Below are positions 11,962 through 25,800 of a stretch of 64,000 bases of DNA, piece after piece. The position numbers and the translations under genes were made by a program. Where the stretch lies: positions 310,001 through 374,000 of the forward strand of contig JAWPGT010000007.1 of the NCBI GenBank assembly GCA_034638255.1. The letters run 5' to 3'. A model generated the notes under the pieces. It was not told the DNA's origin, did not search any database, and saw nothing but the letters and a program-made list of their open reading frames with translations. Position 1 is the stretch's first letter. Every line of letters starts with the position of its first letter. The DNA is from Coprinus comatus (taxonomy: Eukaryota > Basidiomycota > Agaricomycetes > Agaricales > Agaricaceae).

Positions 11962-12612
11962 TCATCGCAGTTGAGCACCATTGAATACGTGAGGTGTGTC
12001 GTTCAGAAAAGCATGTCTAAGATCGGAATATGACTTTTTCCGTTGTAGGTTTTGGGAGGTTACTTTTTCTCGACGTGGCCGGTCTTTCCACAACGATGAT
12101 GACGGCGATTGGGAAAAAGATCTTTCGCAAAGGCGAGGAACCTCTGGAGTGGACTGACGAGTAGAGTAACAATTATTAGCAAAAGATGAAAAAGATGTGG
12201 GAACCTCCGCAGTGGTTGGTACAGGTACAGACCGTTTCCTGTTTTGATGAGGTTCCGATAGATAAGCATCGATGTGAACAGGGTCTGTCTCTCGTTGACA
12301 ATACATGGGGAATCTAACTGCGGGACCATAACGGCTCATGGGTGGTGGGACGGGTAATTCGTCCGGCGACAGTTCATCGGTGTAAGAATAAAACGAGGAT
12401 GATGGACGTGATCCATATGAAGATGACATGGAACATGATGATGCTGGGCCTGATGGCTGGCAGGATTCCAGGTGTTGCAGCTCGGCAGCGTGATTGTTAA
12501 GCAACACCCTGTAACGGGACGAAGAAGGATGAGCAACGCTGTGCTCCGAACGGTTTTGTTCGGAGGGAGTTGAGTAAAATTGAGCTGGGTGAAGGTTGGT
12601 GGTGGGTGTCAT
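11962..12612 (-). CDS. Hypothetical Ser/Pro-rich protein (216 aa)
   Basis: The frame is open from 12840, but I start at the ATG at 12612 (MTPTTNLHPAQF) because a TATA box lies 42-48 bases upstream; the longer version would run through that promoter. The product has 216 residues: Ser/Tyr-rich in the middle (SSSYGSRPSSSFYSY), then PVPPPMSRYGPAVRFPMYC, and a basic end (RRKVTSQ-like, RKKSYSDLRHAFLNDTPHVF). There is no transmembrane segment and no recognised domain. The RKKSYSDLRH segment resembles a basophilic-kinase site, which is only an inference. It is divergent from the PAK kinase gene, with 302 bp between the ATGs. Confidence 0.55.
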   Translation of the reverse strand: MTPTTNLHPAQFYSTPSEQNRSEHSVAHPSSSRYRVLLNNHAAELQHLESCQPSGPASSCSMSSSYGSRPSSSFYSYTDELSPDELPVPPPMSRYGPAVRFPMYCQRETDPVHIDAYLSEPHQNRKRSVPVPTTAEVPTSFSSFANNCYSTRQSTPEVPRLCERSFSQSPSSSLWKDRPRREKVTSQNLQRKKSYSDLRHAFLNDTPHVFNGAQLR

Positions 12613-12653
12613 GACCAGGACGTGGGGGCAGGCAAGGAGGGGATGCGGGGGAG

Positions 12654-12660
12654 TTATATA
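12654..12660 (-). promoter_or_regulatory. TATA box for the 12612 start
   Basis: On the minus strand TATATAA lies 42-48 bases upstream of the ATG at 12612. It is the main reason to prefer this internal start over the longest open frame. Confidence 0.5.
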
Positions 12661-12914
12661 TGTAAAGATTACCTCAGCTGAGACAAGGAGTGTGGAGACG
12701 GAGATGAATTGGGATAGGATCACGTGGGTTGGCATTGGGACGCAGAGAGGTGAAATTGCAAGGGTTTGAGCTTCCACTGGGATTTGTACTGGCAGAGAGA
12801 GTTCTGCAGTCTTTCTGACCTCCTCCTCCTTGTTGCCCACGTCTGTTGTTGCCCGCTGTGTGGTATAGCAACGTATAATTCGTAACCCAGATCGCGATTA
12901 TCACCAGCGCCCGA

Positions 12915-15630
12915 ATGTCGTCGCAGATCAACCCACGCCCCTACAGCAACCAGCCCCGTCGCCAGTCGAAAATCACTGTGGAATACCACCGACCCTCCCG
13001 CGAGTCCATCCAGGAATACAACGCTCTTCTCGCAGACGCCAACTTGCAGGCAGAGACCGCAAAATACTCGTCAATTGTCCCTTCCCGCACGGCACCGCCA
13101 CCACCCTCCTTCAGAGCCAAGACGCCCACAGACGCCTCCTCTTCTCCCCACAGAGTCCGCAACTCTCTCCAGAAACCTAACCCTCGCACACGCACCCGCA
13201 CTCCTCCAGCTGCCACACCCTCCCCTCGCATCCCAGAGCACGATCCATTCGCTGCCACTGCTAAGCCAAACGACGACCCCCTCCAGCACTCGTTCAGTCT
13301 CAATCACAAATCAGACATGGCCTCCGCTGGCACATCTCCCCCTCCCCGCCCCTCCCGCAACAATACTGCTAACCTCAATGACATATTCCCCACCCAGTCC
13401 CAGCTCGCTGCACGCCGTATCTCACAGCCTGCCCCGCCCCCAGTCACTGAGCCTACCCAGTTTTATGCAGATCCAACTGAATCCATGCCTTCATTCTCCT
13501 CAAACGACTTCAATGCAGGAGCAATAAGTGCTGCCCCTATCCCACAGCCCCCCGTTGGAAACAGATCGCGCAGTGGAACAACCACAAAATCAAAGAAGAG
13601 TGTCCTCAGTTCCATGCTCGAGGTATTCAACCCTACAAAGCGGGTCGAGATCAGTACTCCTTACGACCCTGTCCATCTCACTCATGTTGGTTTCAATGCC
13701 TCAACCGGAGAGTTCACTGGTTTGCCCAAGGAATGGCAGCAGCTCCTCCAAGACAGTGGTATTTCCCGCTCTGAACAAGAAAAGAACCCCCAGGCAGTCA
13801 TGGAGATCGTCAAGTTCTACCAGGAAGGGCATGGCGATCCATGGGACAAACTCGGAAATGTAGGAGGTTCAAGTATAGACACAAGTATCACAAAAGTCGA
13901 GGATTTCCAGAATCCGGTAACTATTTCCATCGTGAGATCATACACACACACACTAACTACACAACTCACAGCGGTCGCCCCCTCCTCCGCCGAAAAAGCA
14001 ACCACAAACCACATCGACTCAATCTGTTGGCTATGCTTCTACTTCCACGCTTGTCAATGGTCCCAGTGTCTATCGCCCTGCACCTACTCCCCCTACTGTC
14101 TCAACACCCACACTCGACCGATCAACATCAACGCGTGCACCGGCCAAACCGGCCAAACCCACCGACCTTGGTCGTTCCAATACCACCCGTGACCGGCGAT
14201 CCCCGGTGCTGCTCCAGGGCAAGCTTCCTCCAACCAAGGTTTCCAGCAAAACAAGCTCATTAAACCTTCTCCAGGCAGCTCTTCCACCGATCTGCCTCTT
14301 AAATCACAACCCTCTAGTTCTTCTAATGGAAGAGATCCGCGGTCCCAACCTCAACAATCTCCTGCAGCCCAGAATCTCGCAAAGGTTACGGGCGTCGCTA
14401 CTCCTAGACGTCGAGAAAAGAAGGTCGACAAAGGCAAAGAGGAAGATATTATTAAGAGGTTGCAACAGATCTGTACGGATGCCGACCCAACTCGGTTGTA
14501 CCGTAATCTCGTCAAGATTGGCCAAGGGTGAGTGATATATTCATAATCCAATAAAGTAGCTTATACTCTAGTGTAGTGCTTCCGGTGGTGTGTATACTGC
14601 ATATCAAGTTGGTACCAATCTTTGCGTGGCCATAAAGCAGATGGATTTAGAGAAGCAGCCGAAGAAAGATTTGATTATCAACGAAATTCTGGTTATGCGC
14701 TCATCTCGCCATCCTAATATTGTCAATTATATTGATTCATTCCTGCACAAAAATGATCTCTGGGTTGTCATGGAGTATATGGAGGGTGGTTCTTTGACAG
14801 ATGTGGTCACTGCTAACCTGATGACCGAAGGACAAATTGCTGCTGTATCAAGGGAAACCGCACAAGGCTTGGAACATCTTCATAGACATGGCGTTATTCA
14901 CCGAGACATCAAGAGTGACAATGTCTTGTTGAGCTTGGTAGGAGATATCAAATTGAGTAAGCTTAATATATCCAATTCGTTTTTATCTCTTGTTGATTGT
15001 TGTTCAGCCGATTTCGGGTTCTGCGCACAGATATCGGACCCAGCCCATTCAAAGCGTACCACTATGGTTGGTACACCCTATTGGATGGCACCCGAAGTTG
15101 TGACACGTAAGGAGTATGGACCCAAGGTTGATATTTGGAGTTTGGGTATCATGGCCATTGGTGAGACTCGATGAATCTCGTCAATGTGTTTGCGTGTCCT
15201 AATCAGTGATCATCAATTTTTTTTTTGTATAGAAATGATTGAGGGTGAACCTCCATATCTCAATCAGAACCCCTTGAAGGCTCTCTATCTCATTGCTACA
15301 AACGGAACGCCTCAGATCGCAAACCCAGAGAACCTTTCTAACATGTTTACCGACTATCTGGCCAGGACGCTCGAAGTTGATGCGGAGAAGCGTCCCACGG
15401 CGACCGAGCTTTTACAGGTGTGTTCTCAGTCTCATTAAGCTTTTGGCCCTATTCTCTTCACTTTGTGATCGAATTGGCTCCTACCCCTTTTCCTCCTACC
15501 TGCTGATTGGATGGTATAACTAATTTTGATTGTTCGTATCCATCAGCATCCCTTCTTCAAGTTATCAGAACCACTTCGGACACTGGCGCCCCTGATTAAA
15601 GCTGCAAGGGACATTGCAAAGAATAAATAA
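12915..15630 (+). CDS. STE20: Ste20/PAK-family protein kinase (CRIB + kinase)
   Basis: About 785 residues. The N-terminal half is Pro/Ser-rich. A CRIB/p21-binding domain begins [20 protein letters not shown] (about residues 255-310), then a long linker, then a complete kinase domain: [12 protein letters not shown] glycine loop, VAIKQ lysine, HRDIKSDN catalytic loop, [18 protein letters not shown] (PAK activation segment) and [19 protein letters not shown]. It ends [27 protein letters not shown]. There is no PH domain, so it is Ste20/Shk1-type rather than Cla4-type. Cdc42-GTP binds the CRIB to release autoinhibition; the kinase then activates Ste11-type MAPKKKs. Introns: 13917-13971, 14528-14578, about 14957-15006, 15160-15233 and 15418-15546. 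Frame changes near 14201: this needs either a 47-nt intron with an unusual GTCGTT donor or one extra C. Confidence 0.88.
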
Positions 15631-16832
15631 ACCTAGCAACCATTGCGATGCCAATACCCTTCTCAAGTGCTGGTTGCTCTGCCACAATATTTCTTTTACT
15701 TCCCTCCCCCCCACCTCTCAAACGAATATCTCTATCACATGACTCACCCCTCATTATAACCTTCCAATCCTGCTTTGGTCCCGTCGGAATGGCGATTACG
15801 ACTGAATGTTGAACGTGAATAACGAGGGCTTGATTGATTTGCTTGATTGAAATGAAATCAGTATTCCGCTTGCCAAAATACATATTCCCATCCTCTATAT
15901 TTACATATACACACCTCTTACATACGCATACAAAAGCTCCTCTTATTACCTTCTCTCTTTTTACTACATCTAAATACTTGCCTTGCCCCCTTTATGCAAA
16001 CCCTGACATTTTTTCAGTTCTCATTTGTGTTGTTATCTTGTTTTTTCGAAAACTTCTTTTGATACGGCATTATCTATCTATCACCTTTCCTTCCCCAACC
16101 TCCTTCCTTCTCTTCTAGTATTAATTTCCGAGGAGTTAAGTTTTGGTATTGGTTTCTGGTTTGGTATCAGATATTTAACTGTCTTTTTCTTTCTTCTTAC
16201 ACCTTAGTTCAACGCTTTCTTATGTTGTTTTTTTGGCTAGAAATACTTGCTTTTTTTTTTTTTTTTTTGAAAAAAAAGTTCCTTCGCATTTGTTCGTTTG
16301 TTTGTTTGAAAAAAAAAAGTTCACAAGTGATTCTTTCTTTTCCTTTTCATTGACAGTACCTGTCAATGATATCTACTCTACTATTAGAATTCTATATTCA
16401 ACCCTTTTTAAAAACCTACATTTTTTCGGCTCTCTCTTTTGTTGCACACAATATTATGATCATACATGATGATGACTTTTGCACTCTTTCTTCTTCTGAA
16501 TTCTTTCTATCACCCGATATGTATAAATACACGAATGAAAGGTAAAAAAAAGATATTGCGCTTGAATAATCTGAAACGAAGAATGTTAATCGACGTTGCT
16601 ATATGAATTGCAAGCCGGCGTTTTTAATTTTACGATCGCAAGGGGTCACCGATTTATTGTTTTATGTGGATGAAATACATGCTTTAGTATCAACGTCAAG
16701 AAATAGAAATACATTTGAATGAAAACGGAACGTGATAATACTCGTAAAAATGAACCCGGAACCCAAAAAGAAATGAAAAGTACATTAAGACTACGCATAT
16801 AATTCATCAAGAAAACGCGCACGCGCAACATC
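15631..16832. other. Convergent intergenic region STE20/TEL1
   Basis: The 3' ends of STE20 (+) and TEL1 (-) face each other here. The DNA is T-rich on the + strand, with poly-T runs near 16251-16268 and a TTTG repeat near 16294-16308. No gene is visible. Confidence 0.6.
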
Positions 16833-19800
16833 TCAGAAATGAGGACTCCAGCCTAGATTATTTACACATGGTCAACAAGTGTTGCAAGATGAAAAATAAT
16901 TGAGCCTTACCAGCAAACATTTTTGCAAGGTTGTTTGGATCTCTAGCTTCCGCGAGAAGTTGATTGATCGTATACTCAACGCTCAATGATTTGTCTAATT
17001 TTTTAGAAACAGAAGATAGTGCACGATCAGCTTCTTCTTCTGCACTACCACTACTCATATCAATCCCAATACCACCGAGCATTAAACGTGTGGTATCATT
17101 TAGAGCACTAAGGGCCGTAGCTTGTTGAGGTTGGTCTTGCACTTGTTTCACTTTAGTATCGCTCGCTTTCCTACATGCAATTTGGATTAACCATGTGAAA
17201 ATTATTAAGGGTGAAACAACGAACCATGAATGCAATGGGTCGTATTTGAAGACTTCCAGAACAGTCATAATGACGTCAGAGCCAGCACGCAGAACACGCA
17301 GCGTTTCTTCGGCGCATCTTTGAAATACTCCGTGTACCCCAGATATCCCCATACCATCAACCATATCCTCAGTCATACGGAAAGGCACAATTTCCGGAGT
17401 TCGTAGGATTTTTCCCTATAAAAATAAGTAACTTTCAGCACCGTAGGATAGGAAGAACGTCATAACAGAAAATACCTGGTCAAAAGCAATACCTAAATCA
17501 ATGTGAATTACTTCTCCGCTACTGTTATCAAGTAAAATGTTGGACATATGTCGGTCTCCGAGCCCAGTGATGTGTCCGACGATTGACGTAACAGCAACAC
17601 TTCTAGTATACTTCAACCTCATTGCAAACCATTTTACAGGTGAATTATCGCTCTTCTCTGTAAAATAATGTCGCATAATTGGTCTATGCTGTTTGCGGAG
17701 AGCATAAAAAGTTTTCAATAGCTTGTCCATATCCTCATCTTTATTAAATACTTCTTGTGCTTTTGCGTGCTTCAGACGGAGGTCGTCTTGAGACAAATCT
17801 GTTGGATGGTAGCTGAATATAATATTCAGTCACGGTCATATTAGTGGACTATCCAACAAACTTACATTTTATGAGCTCTTGGCAACCAGTTTGAGAGCGG
17901 AACGGTCTTCTCAACAAACTCAAGCAATCCAGCCTGGCTATCAAGTGGTATGACCTTGTATCCCCGCACTCCAAGTTCACGACGCTTTGTCTCTCGATCA
18001 CGACGCAACACCGAGTTGACGACTTCGAATACTTGTTCCATGACTGCATCCTGTCGTAGATCATCGCTCCCTTCGCCTTTGAACTAAAGTGTTGTTAGTA
18101 AAAGAACTATGGGTCAGAAAGAGTTATTGACCAATTGTATGTAGGCATGTCCATCACTTCCGTGGCAGTTGAAAATCTTGGGCAGATTAACCCCTCCTGC
18201 AGTTTTATATTCTTTGGCGAAAGAATTAATCCAAATGCAGTTATCATAGTGCATGGTAGGGTCAAGCGGTGTGTGGATTGTCACGACTGGTACTCGTAAG
18301 TTGTTTATCCGGTTGATTGCAAGATGGGCGGGTAAAGGCCAGTATCCACGTTGTTTGCGTTGTGGTTCATTCTTGTGCAGATCCTTGATGGGAAACTTCG
18401 CCCATTCCCAACAAGCGTCACAGAGATTTTCAACGTCACGGGCTTTCTCGTTAACTTGTGGGTCGGATTCGAGTTGGTCAAATATGATCCTTGCTGCATT
18501 GCCTCGTTCTGATTGAGTGTTAGATGGAGTCAATGGAGTCAATACACGACTAGATTGCCTTCTTCCTCCAGATTGTCGCGTGATTTTCCTTTCGGTAACG
18601 AGGCAGTAAACTTGATATAAACTATGGAAAGGATGGTCCCGACACATGCGCAAAACTACGTCTCGTAGAGTCTGTTGACACTTTGAGTCTCCGGTAGGCG
18701 AGGATAGTCTAGCAGTGAGTTGGTGCTAATTCCGGAAAAATCATCAGCATATTGATATTGTTATACCATAATGGAAGGGATTCACCGATAGGAAAACAAA
18801 TTTGTGAGATGGAATAAGGGAAGTGGCATCTCCTATGACCTTCTGAATGTTTTCTTCGCTCTCAAAATTGGCGAACCAAAGCGAACAAAAGTGTATAGGT
18901 GCATCGCCATCATATATGTCAGCGGTTGCCAATGATTTAGCATACATTGTTAGCGCCTGTTCTAGGAATCGGTTGCGTGCTGTAGTGTGGCTTGTGAATT
19001 GTTCATTATCGTTTTCTAATATTTTCTGTGCTTTCTTCTGTTGCGTTTGAAGCGATCTTTTATGACTATCACTCGCAGAAGTCATTATCTCCAAATCCCT
19101 CTGATAGATTTCTTGCATTTTTCTTTCTACATAGACCTTCAGACGAACACCTTCAGGAGATTTAATAATTGCTTGATATTGCTTTTCGGCAAAAAGCGCA
19201 CAGTCGTGAAAAACTGTGGCTCGATGTCTTAGTGTTGCTGAGTCGGTTACAGATGCGGTATCCAAGGTTTCCATAGCGATCTCCCAGTACTTTGACCAGA
19301 TATCACTTGGGTTTTCCAAGCAAGCCGTCGCTACCCAAGATCCCTGGATTACAATTGGGACTTTGTCAATTGATGGAGAATAAGAAAATGTAACCCACAA
19401 GTCTCGCAAGCAGCAAGGCATGATGCGTGTTTTGTTCAACACCATCTACTACATTCTTCAGATATTGTACAGCGGCTTTCTGTTCGTCTTGTGCCCATAG
19501 AACATTGGAATACTCTTCGGCAATTTCAAGTGAGAGTGGCTTGCTTAACCTTTGAGCATGCATCACCGAATTAAGAGCAATTTGAACGCGATTCGCTTCT
19601 CGAGCAGACTTGGAAAGGTTTATCAAGCAACTCTTCTCGAGTTCTCGGAGATTCTGGGAAAGTGGCGTTTGCATGTTCCCAATCTGTCGCCTTTCTTCTT
19701 TCTGTCTTGCTGACTGCAACAGCGCGATTCTTGTTGCCATTAAGGTCTCTAAATCATCAAAACTGAATCACAGGCGAATTAAAATCAATGAACCAGGTGT

Positions 19801-22800
19801 AGAGCCATTTAGGTGCACTCACTCAAAACCATCGACTGTATCGAATTTTCGTACTGACGCCACATCGAGTTTTAATGAGTTGTCGGTGCTCCAGTCGTAA
19901 ACTTCTTTAATACATATAATCTCCCGCACAATATCTCTCATTCCCGACATGTTCTCAGGGCCTAGGGTTCTCAACTGTTCAATAGACCGCAATAGTCCTT
20001 TTTGGATGATTGCAGTACATGTCTGAGGATTACGCTCTCTGTTGATGGCACGCAAAGCAAAGTATAACGAAGCACCAGAAATATTGTCATTACGGTTGCG
20101 GTCCGGCAAGTCCCATGTTTGTGTCCTCCAGGCCAACTTGTAATTGAGAGAGGAAGATGTTTCAGATTGTGAACCACGCAAAGTATTCATGACCAGGTGG
20201 TTATAACCGAAAGAGCTGAATGCCTGTCTCAAACCATCCGAGTTAGCAGCATCGCTTGGATCAGCTTCCATGGCAGCTCCGTGGAATTGTAAGGCTTTGT
20301 CCCACTGTTTTTCGTGATGGAACCGACGAAGGAGGAACTGATGTAAATCATTGGTCTCGATACCGTAAAACCCATCAGGTTCGTCGATATGCGAATAAAT
20401 ATCATAGAGAAGCTGTTCCGAGGATGTTGATACTTGAGAATCCTTAGTGGGGTGATCTTTATTTAGTTCGAGGAAGAGAAGAGATGTGGTATAAGCTCCA
20501 CAGAAAACGGCATTTTGGGCTAGCAACATGTAGTCTAAACCAAGCCATCTGTTACAAGAGAGCCGTTCTTTTTTGAAGGGAACATATCGCCGAAGGTGTA
20601 ATACGATATCAATGATGGACTGCCTGCATTGAAGTGATGTGTTACTTGAAGTCAATACATTTGTGAAGTATTTCGTTAACTGCTCTTTGTAGCCTTTGGA
20701 AGCGACATGTCCATCAATTTCTGTTTGCAGAACTGCATGTACCAGAACAGGGAGAAGATCTGCAGCAAAAGTAGAATTTGAAGAGAGGATATTGGGTAAC
20801 TGTGCAAAGAATATGTCTTCTTCGGCAAGGCAGTCACTTAGCCCGGCACTGAACAACGATATCCATCGTGAAAAGTCGGCACCGGAAGTGAGGAGATCCT
20901 CGGAGGACAAAAATTCCATGGTATTGTTAGATGTTTTGATTCTTGGCTGTCGTCGGAATGCTTGTAGATATTCTAACTCTGGCGTATAATCGGTGATTCC
21001 ACGAGGTAGTAACAATTTGTCCCGTACAGCCATAACTCTTCGCAAGGTTTCGTAGCCCGAAAAAACGTTTCGCGCAAAAGAATCATCAAGAAGTTGGAGG
21101 AGTGAGTATACAACGAAATCGCGAGCTTCAAATTTGTCATCGTCCGTTTTTTCTCGCCGAACCCGTTGGTATCTTCGGAAGAGGGAATTAGTGGGTTGGT
21201 ATACTCCGACTGTACCACCAATGTCTCCATGGTTAACATTGAGGAGTGATGCAAGTGCGCATGCGTCTTTGGCCTGCAATTCGTCCCTGGGAGGTATACA
21301 ATCTTTAAGTTGCCAAAAGTCGGATGTGGCGAATTTCGATTGCCTATAGTTACCCTTTTTGGCATGGTCTTCAAGTCGTCGCACTAATTGGAATTTGTTG
21401 TATGTAACCTTGGGATCACCAAGTAAAGATGAAAGAGCATCTGCCGAATCTTCCTCTCCAAGTTTCTCCAAATCTGGAATAGGAGTGTATGGCCATGTCG
21501 GCAAAGCACGTAGTACTTGTTTATGAACTCCAGTTTTGCGGCATAGATTGAGGGCTTGGTTGTCAGTCCATTCCATTAATGAACTTCCTAATGTTTGTAA
21601 GTCTGAGTAACCAGACCGGGTATAGCCATGAGCAATGGAGCATATACGAATGATTGTGTTTGAAAAGGCTGAGTCTTTGATGACGTATTCTCGATATAAG
21701 TGGAATGCCCATTCTAGCATAGATTGTGCTGCGTGGGCCAAATCATACTCTGCCAATAATGTAGTGGAGCCTTGTACCAAAGTCTTCAAAAGCGTAGCAT
21801 CCTTGAAGTCTTCGTGGCGAAGTGCTATCCAAAGAGCAAGACCATTCAAGAGTCGGAGTTGTTCGTCCACAAAAGGGCATCGATCTATGGCGGCGAAGAG
21901 GTTATGGAGGATGTGATATGTTATTGCATTAGATGATATAGATGTCTTTGTGAAGAGCCATTTGAGAGCACATATGACAACAGATGGGTCGACAATAAGG
22001 TTATTAGGCTCATGAAGGATATGTTTGTCCGATAAGCGATGCTTGACGAGGTTGGTGAAAGTTTGCGCCACGCTCGGAGAACAGTGAACACGTAGTGCAG
22101 TGTGAATTGCACCATCTGATGAAATATCTTGATTAGAGAGCACGCGAATGATGGCAACTACAATGCCATCAATGTTTTCCGGAAATGCTGTCTCAAAATT
22201 TTGACCATAGGACACTCGGAGAAGGTATTCGTGCAGGTTATCAATGTCCCCCCCTTGAATATTTTCTTTGAACCAGAGAATCGCAGCCATTCCAACTACT
22301 TCTCCAAAGTTTTCCAAGAAGATGTCGTCAGCTGTGGCGCCCACGAGTTTACAATGAGCTTCGAAGAGAGGCGTCTGTTCAGTAGCAATATAAATTGATG
22401 CGAAGGCCGATAAGGTGAAAGCTGCTGCTTGTCGTCGATCGTTGAATCCAATGAGATGGGGAGGAATTTTTGCAATACTACCTTGATGATGGCTAATAAT
22501 GGTGTAGCCCATTTGTGCGGCGTGGGCCTCAAATAATGATAACGGTTTCAGGCCCAATTGACGGGATGCCGTTACAAGTACGGCCTCGGTGTGAGCAACG
22601 TATTTGTTGGAATGAAAACAAGTCTCTAGAATGTGCCAATAAGGCCCGCGCCTTATTGCAGAGCTAACAACGATGATGTTTCCAAGAATGAGTAGTCTTG
22701 AAAGCATTTGTTCATATCTAGAACATGCGCGTTAATTGTGGTCGTCCGGTGATTCAGTGTCAACTCACTCATCCACCGAAATTTTATTGATTGAACTCTT

Positions 22801-25800
22801 GATACCATCGTAAAGAACCGAAGGATGTATTTCCAGCTCTTCAACTGCATGGAACATCCGCGCAGTAAATATTCCACCCCGGATTCGGATCCGAACATCT
22901 TCATCTTGATTTAGCGATTGGAAGGGAATTAATCTCAACAGACCCGTTCTAAAATCGAACTCTTCCTCTCCAGACAACCACGCAAGGGAGCAGGGTTGTA
23001 CGGTGACCAGTCGTTCCAAGAAGCGAATGAAAGAATCTCGAACAGTACGATATTTCATTTTCCCTCCTTGGATCATCTGAAGTAGCCAGGCCGCCAATTC
23101 GGTGACCGACATTTCTGGGTTGACAATCCATGATTCAAGCAACGCATGAAGAAGCTGAGTGACCAGTTGTTGCGTTATTTCTCTGCGGGAATATGTATAA
23201 CGTTTTAATATGCCTTCTAAGGTTCTCAAATAGCGTCCTAGATGACTAGATAAAAGAAGGGATCGGCGCTTTGTTTCATCCAAAACGAGGGAAAATCCAA
23301 GAAGGACTTTAAAAGTTTGGACTGGTCCTCGATGGAGTCCAGAAACTCATGATATACGCGTTTTTTGATCCCAGAACTTGGACCTGGGGGAAGAATTGTA
23401 GTGTATGTCGTATCTACCCAGTCTTCTTTGTCATCAAGCATCACCAACGGCTCCAATCCGTACAACACCATGTTCTTCTCCACCAAACTCCATGTTGTGC
23501 CATGTAGTAGTGGGATAATTATAGAAATCAATTTCGATGCCCCTTGAACTAAATGTCGATTGGTAGTCACCCCATTATATACCAGAAGGGATTCGAACAC
23601 AAGTGCAGCAACTGTATATTCTAATGATTGACGAGCTGCTTCGGCGGAGACCGTTTTCCTATTCGGATTTGACATAACGTTTTCCCATTCAATGGTCAAA
23701 AGCTCGATATTCCGTAGAAAAGCAGTGGAGACCTTGCGTTCTCGAGGTTGTGGAGGGGTCAAATCTGCGGCGTGAAACCTGACATTGTCTTCAACTGTAG
23801 GCGCAGGCGATGATACAAGGCTAGGTATCTTAATAGCTTTGGGCTCAAAAGTAGGCAACTGCGCTTTTAGGAGGAAATCTTGAATAACTTTCTCCGAGCT
23901 CTCGGTTTCAATGGCTTTGGTGATATTGCAAGCGGGTAACAATATCCGAGACGCCAAAAAACACTTGCGCGAGATCCCGCAAGCCGCTTCCAATAGTCGA
24001 ATCCCATCCTGCATGAGATGTGGCATCAACTTTCCATTCGATATCCCAGTAACTTTCCAATGATCATGTAACCAGGAGATAACCTTGTCCTCGAGGTATA
24101 TACGGTACAATCGGACATCCTGGCTGGCCAATGCAATGCATTGTGCAAGGAAGTTGCATACAGAATCGTAAGGATATGAAGGGCCTTGTACTTCGAGATC
24201 TGTTGCAAGTGATTCGATCTCCGCTAAGATTCGTTGGGTCGGGAGAGATATAGGACGACTTTCACGACCTTGAAAGGTTAGAGCATATGCAGCATGGCAT
24301 GCTGTTCGGCAAGTAGCTGGTACATTGATCCTCCGTATGGAATGTGTCCACATAGAATCCCAAGTCGAGGAATCGTAACCAACTTGCACATGGGATTGAG
24401 GTTGAGAAGTTGGTGGAGAGGGTACTTTGATACGAGCAAGGAATCGTTCCGAGTATGCTATTGCCGCAACGCCCAAAAACGACCAACATTGAATAGTAGC
24501 ATCCTCGGAAGTCACCAATTGTAGCAGGGTATCCGTTATCTGCATCTTCAGTGACCGATGGAGAGAAAACCAGTGTCGATCAATGAAGAACAGCAAGACT
24601 TGTAGGTGAAAACCGCGAACATGCGATGATGTGCTCATTTGAATGCTTTCTAGGACCGATGATATGCCGTTTTCAACCTTGCGTTTCTTTTCTAATCGTA
24701 GGGGAAGGGGGGTAGCCCCAGTAGTGTTCATGGATTCGGAGAGTTGATATAACTGGCAAAGATAGATAAAGATAATGACCTAGAATGTCTTAATTATCAT
24801 CATACCTTGGCTGTGCAGTCTGATTGTATCTCTAAAACGGCCCAAGATATTGCTTGACCAACATCGAAGTTCCACCCAGCACGGAATGTGTGTGCAATGA
24901 AAGGCTCTTTAGTCCCATAACCAGTCACATTTTCGTTTATTTCCAAGCGAAGGGAATCCAAGAAAAGACCTTCAACCCCTCTTCGATTGTCTGCTTCCCT
25001 TTCCAGAGTGTTGTACAGTTTCCAGAGCGCACTTGCATGATCGAAAGAATCTCTGACGCTCACCAAGCCGAAATCAGCAGTCAGATATGGTAACAAGCAG
25101 CGGATCACCACGAGGAGGTTTTCTTTGATAGTTTTGTCTTTTGTACCCCACAGGTTGATTAAATCATCCCATGCATTACGAGCGAACCTCTGTACAGCAT
25201 GGACCTTATTCAAAGCCAGTTGGTCAAGTGTAGAAGAGAGGGCAACAAGGTAGTCGGGAAGCATAGAAGATTCAGCAGGATATAATTCGAGAAAACGTTC
25301 CAGACGATTAAGAATAGAGTTGGGGAGAAAGTCATATTTTGGAGAAAGTATAGGAGAGCCAGAAAAGCTCAATAAGATGGACAGGATTGCTGCAAATTCG
25401 ACCTGTTCCTGAGATACAGATATTTGCCGAACAGACCTCGAACTTCTCTTGGGGATTTGCATCCTTGAGCTGGAAGATTGTGGAGTAGCCGGAGTGCTTG
25501 ATGGTTTTCGCTTGCGTTTGTAGGATAATACAGGCAGTTCATCATTTTCCTCTTCATCCTCATCTTCATCGGACGCATACATGAACGAATCACCACCAAC
25601 TTCTTGATCCTCTTTGTCCCTCATATCAGCCTTAGGTGATTCTCCTAGAACCACATTAAACCCAAGCTTCACCAAAACCACCCATTGTGCCTCAGAAAGA
25701 TGAGATAAATGCGATTTGGAGCTAATCAGACACCTAATTGCTTTGGTGTAATCCAACATGATCGGCGTAACCATTTCATTTTTTGTGATCATATCGTCCA

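Noticed and set aside
12613..12840. 76-residue N-terminal extension of the 11962-12612 gene
   Set aside because: A TATA box lies inside it, and it reads as promoter DNA facing the PAK gene.
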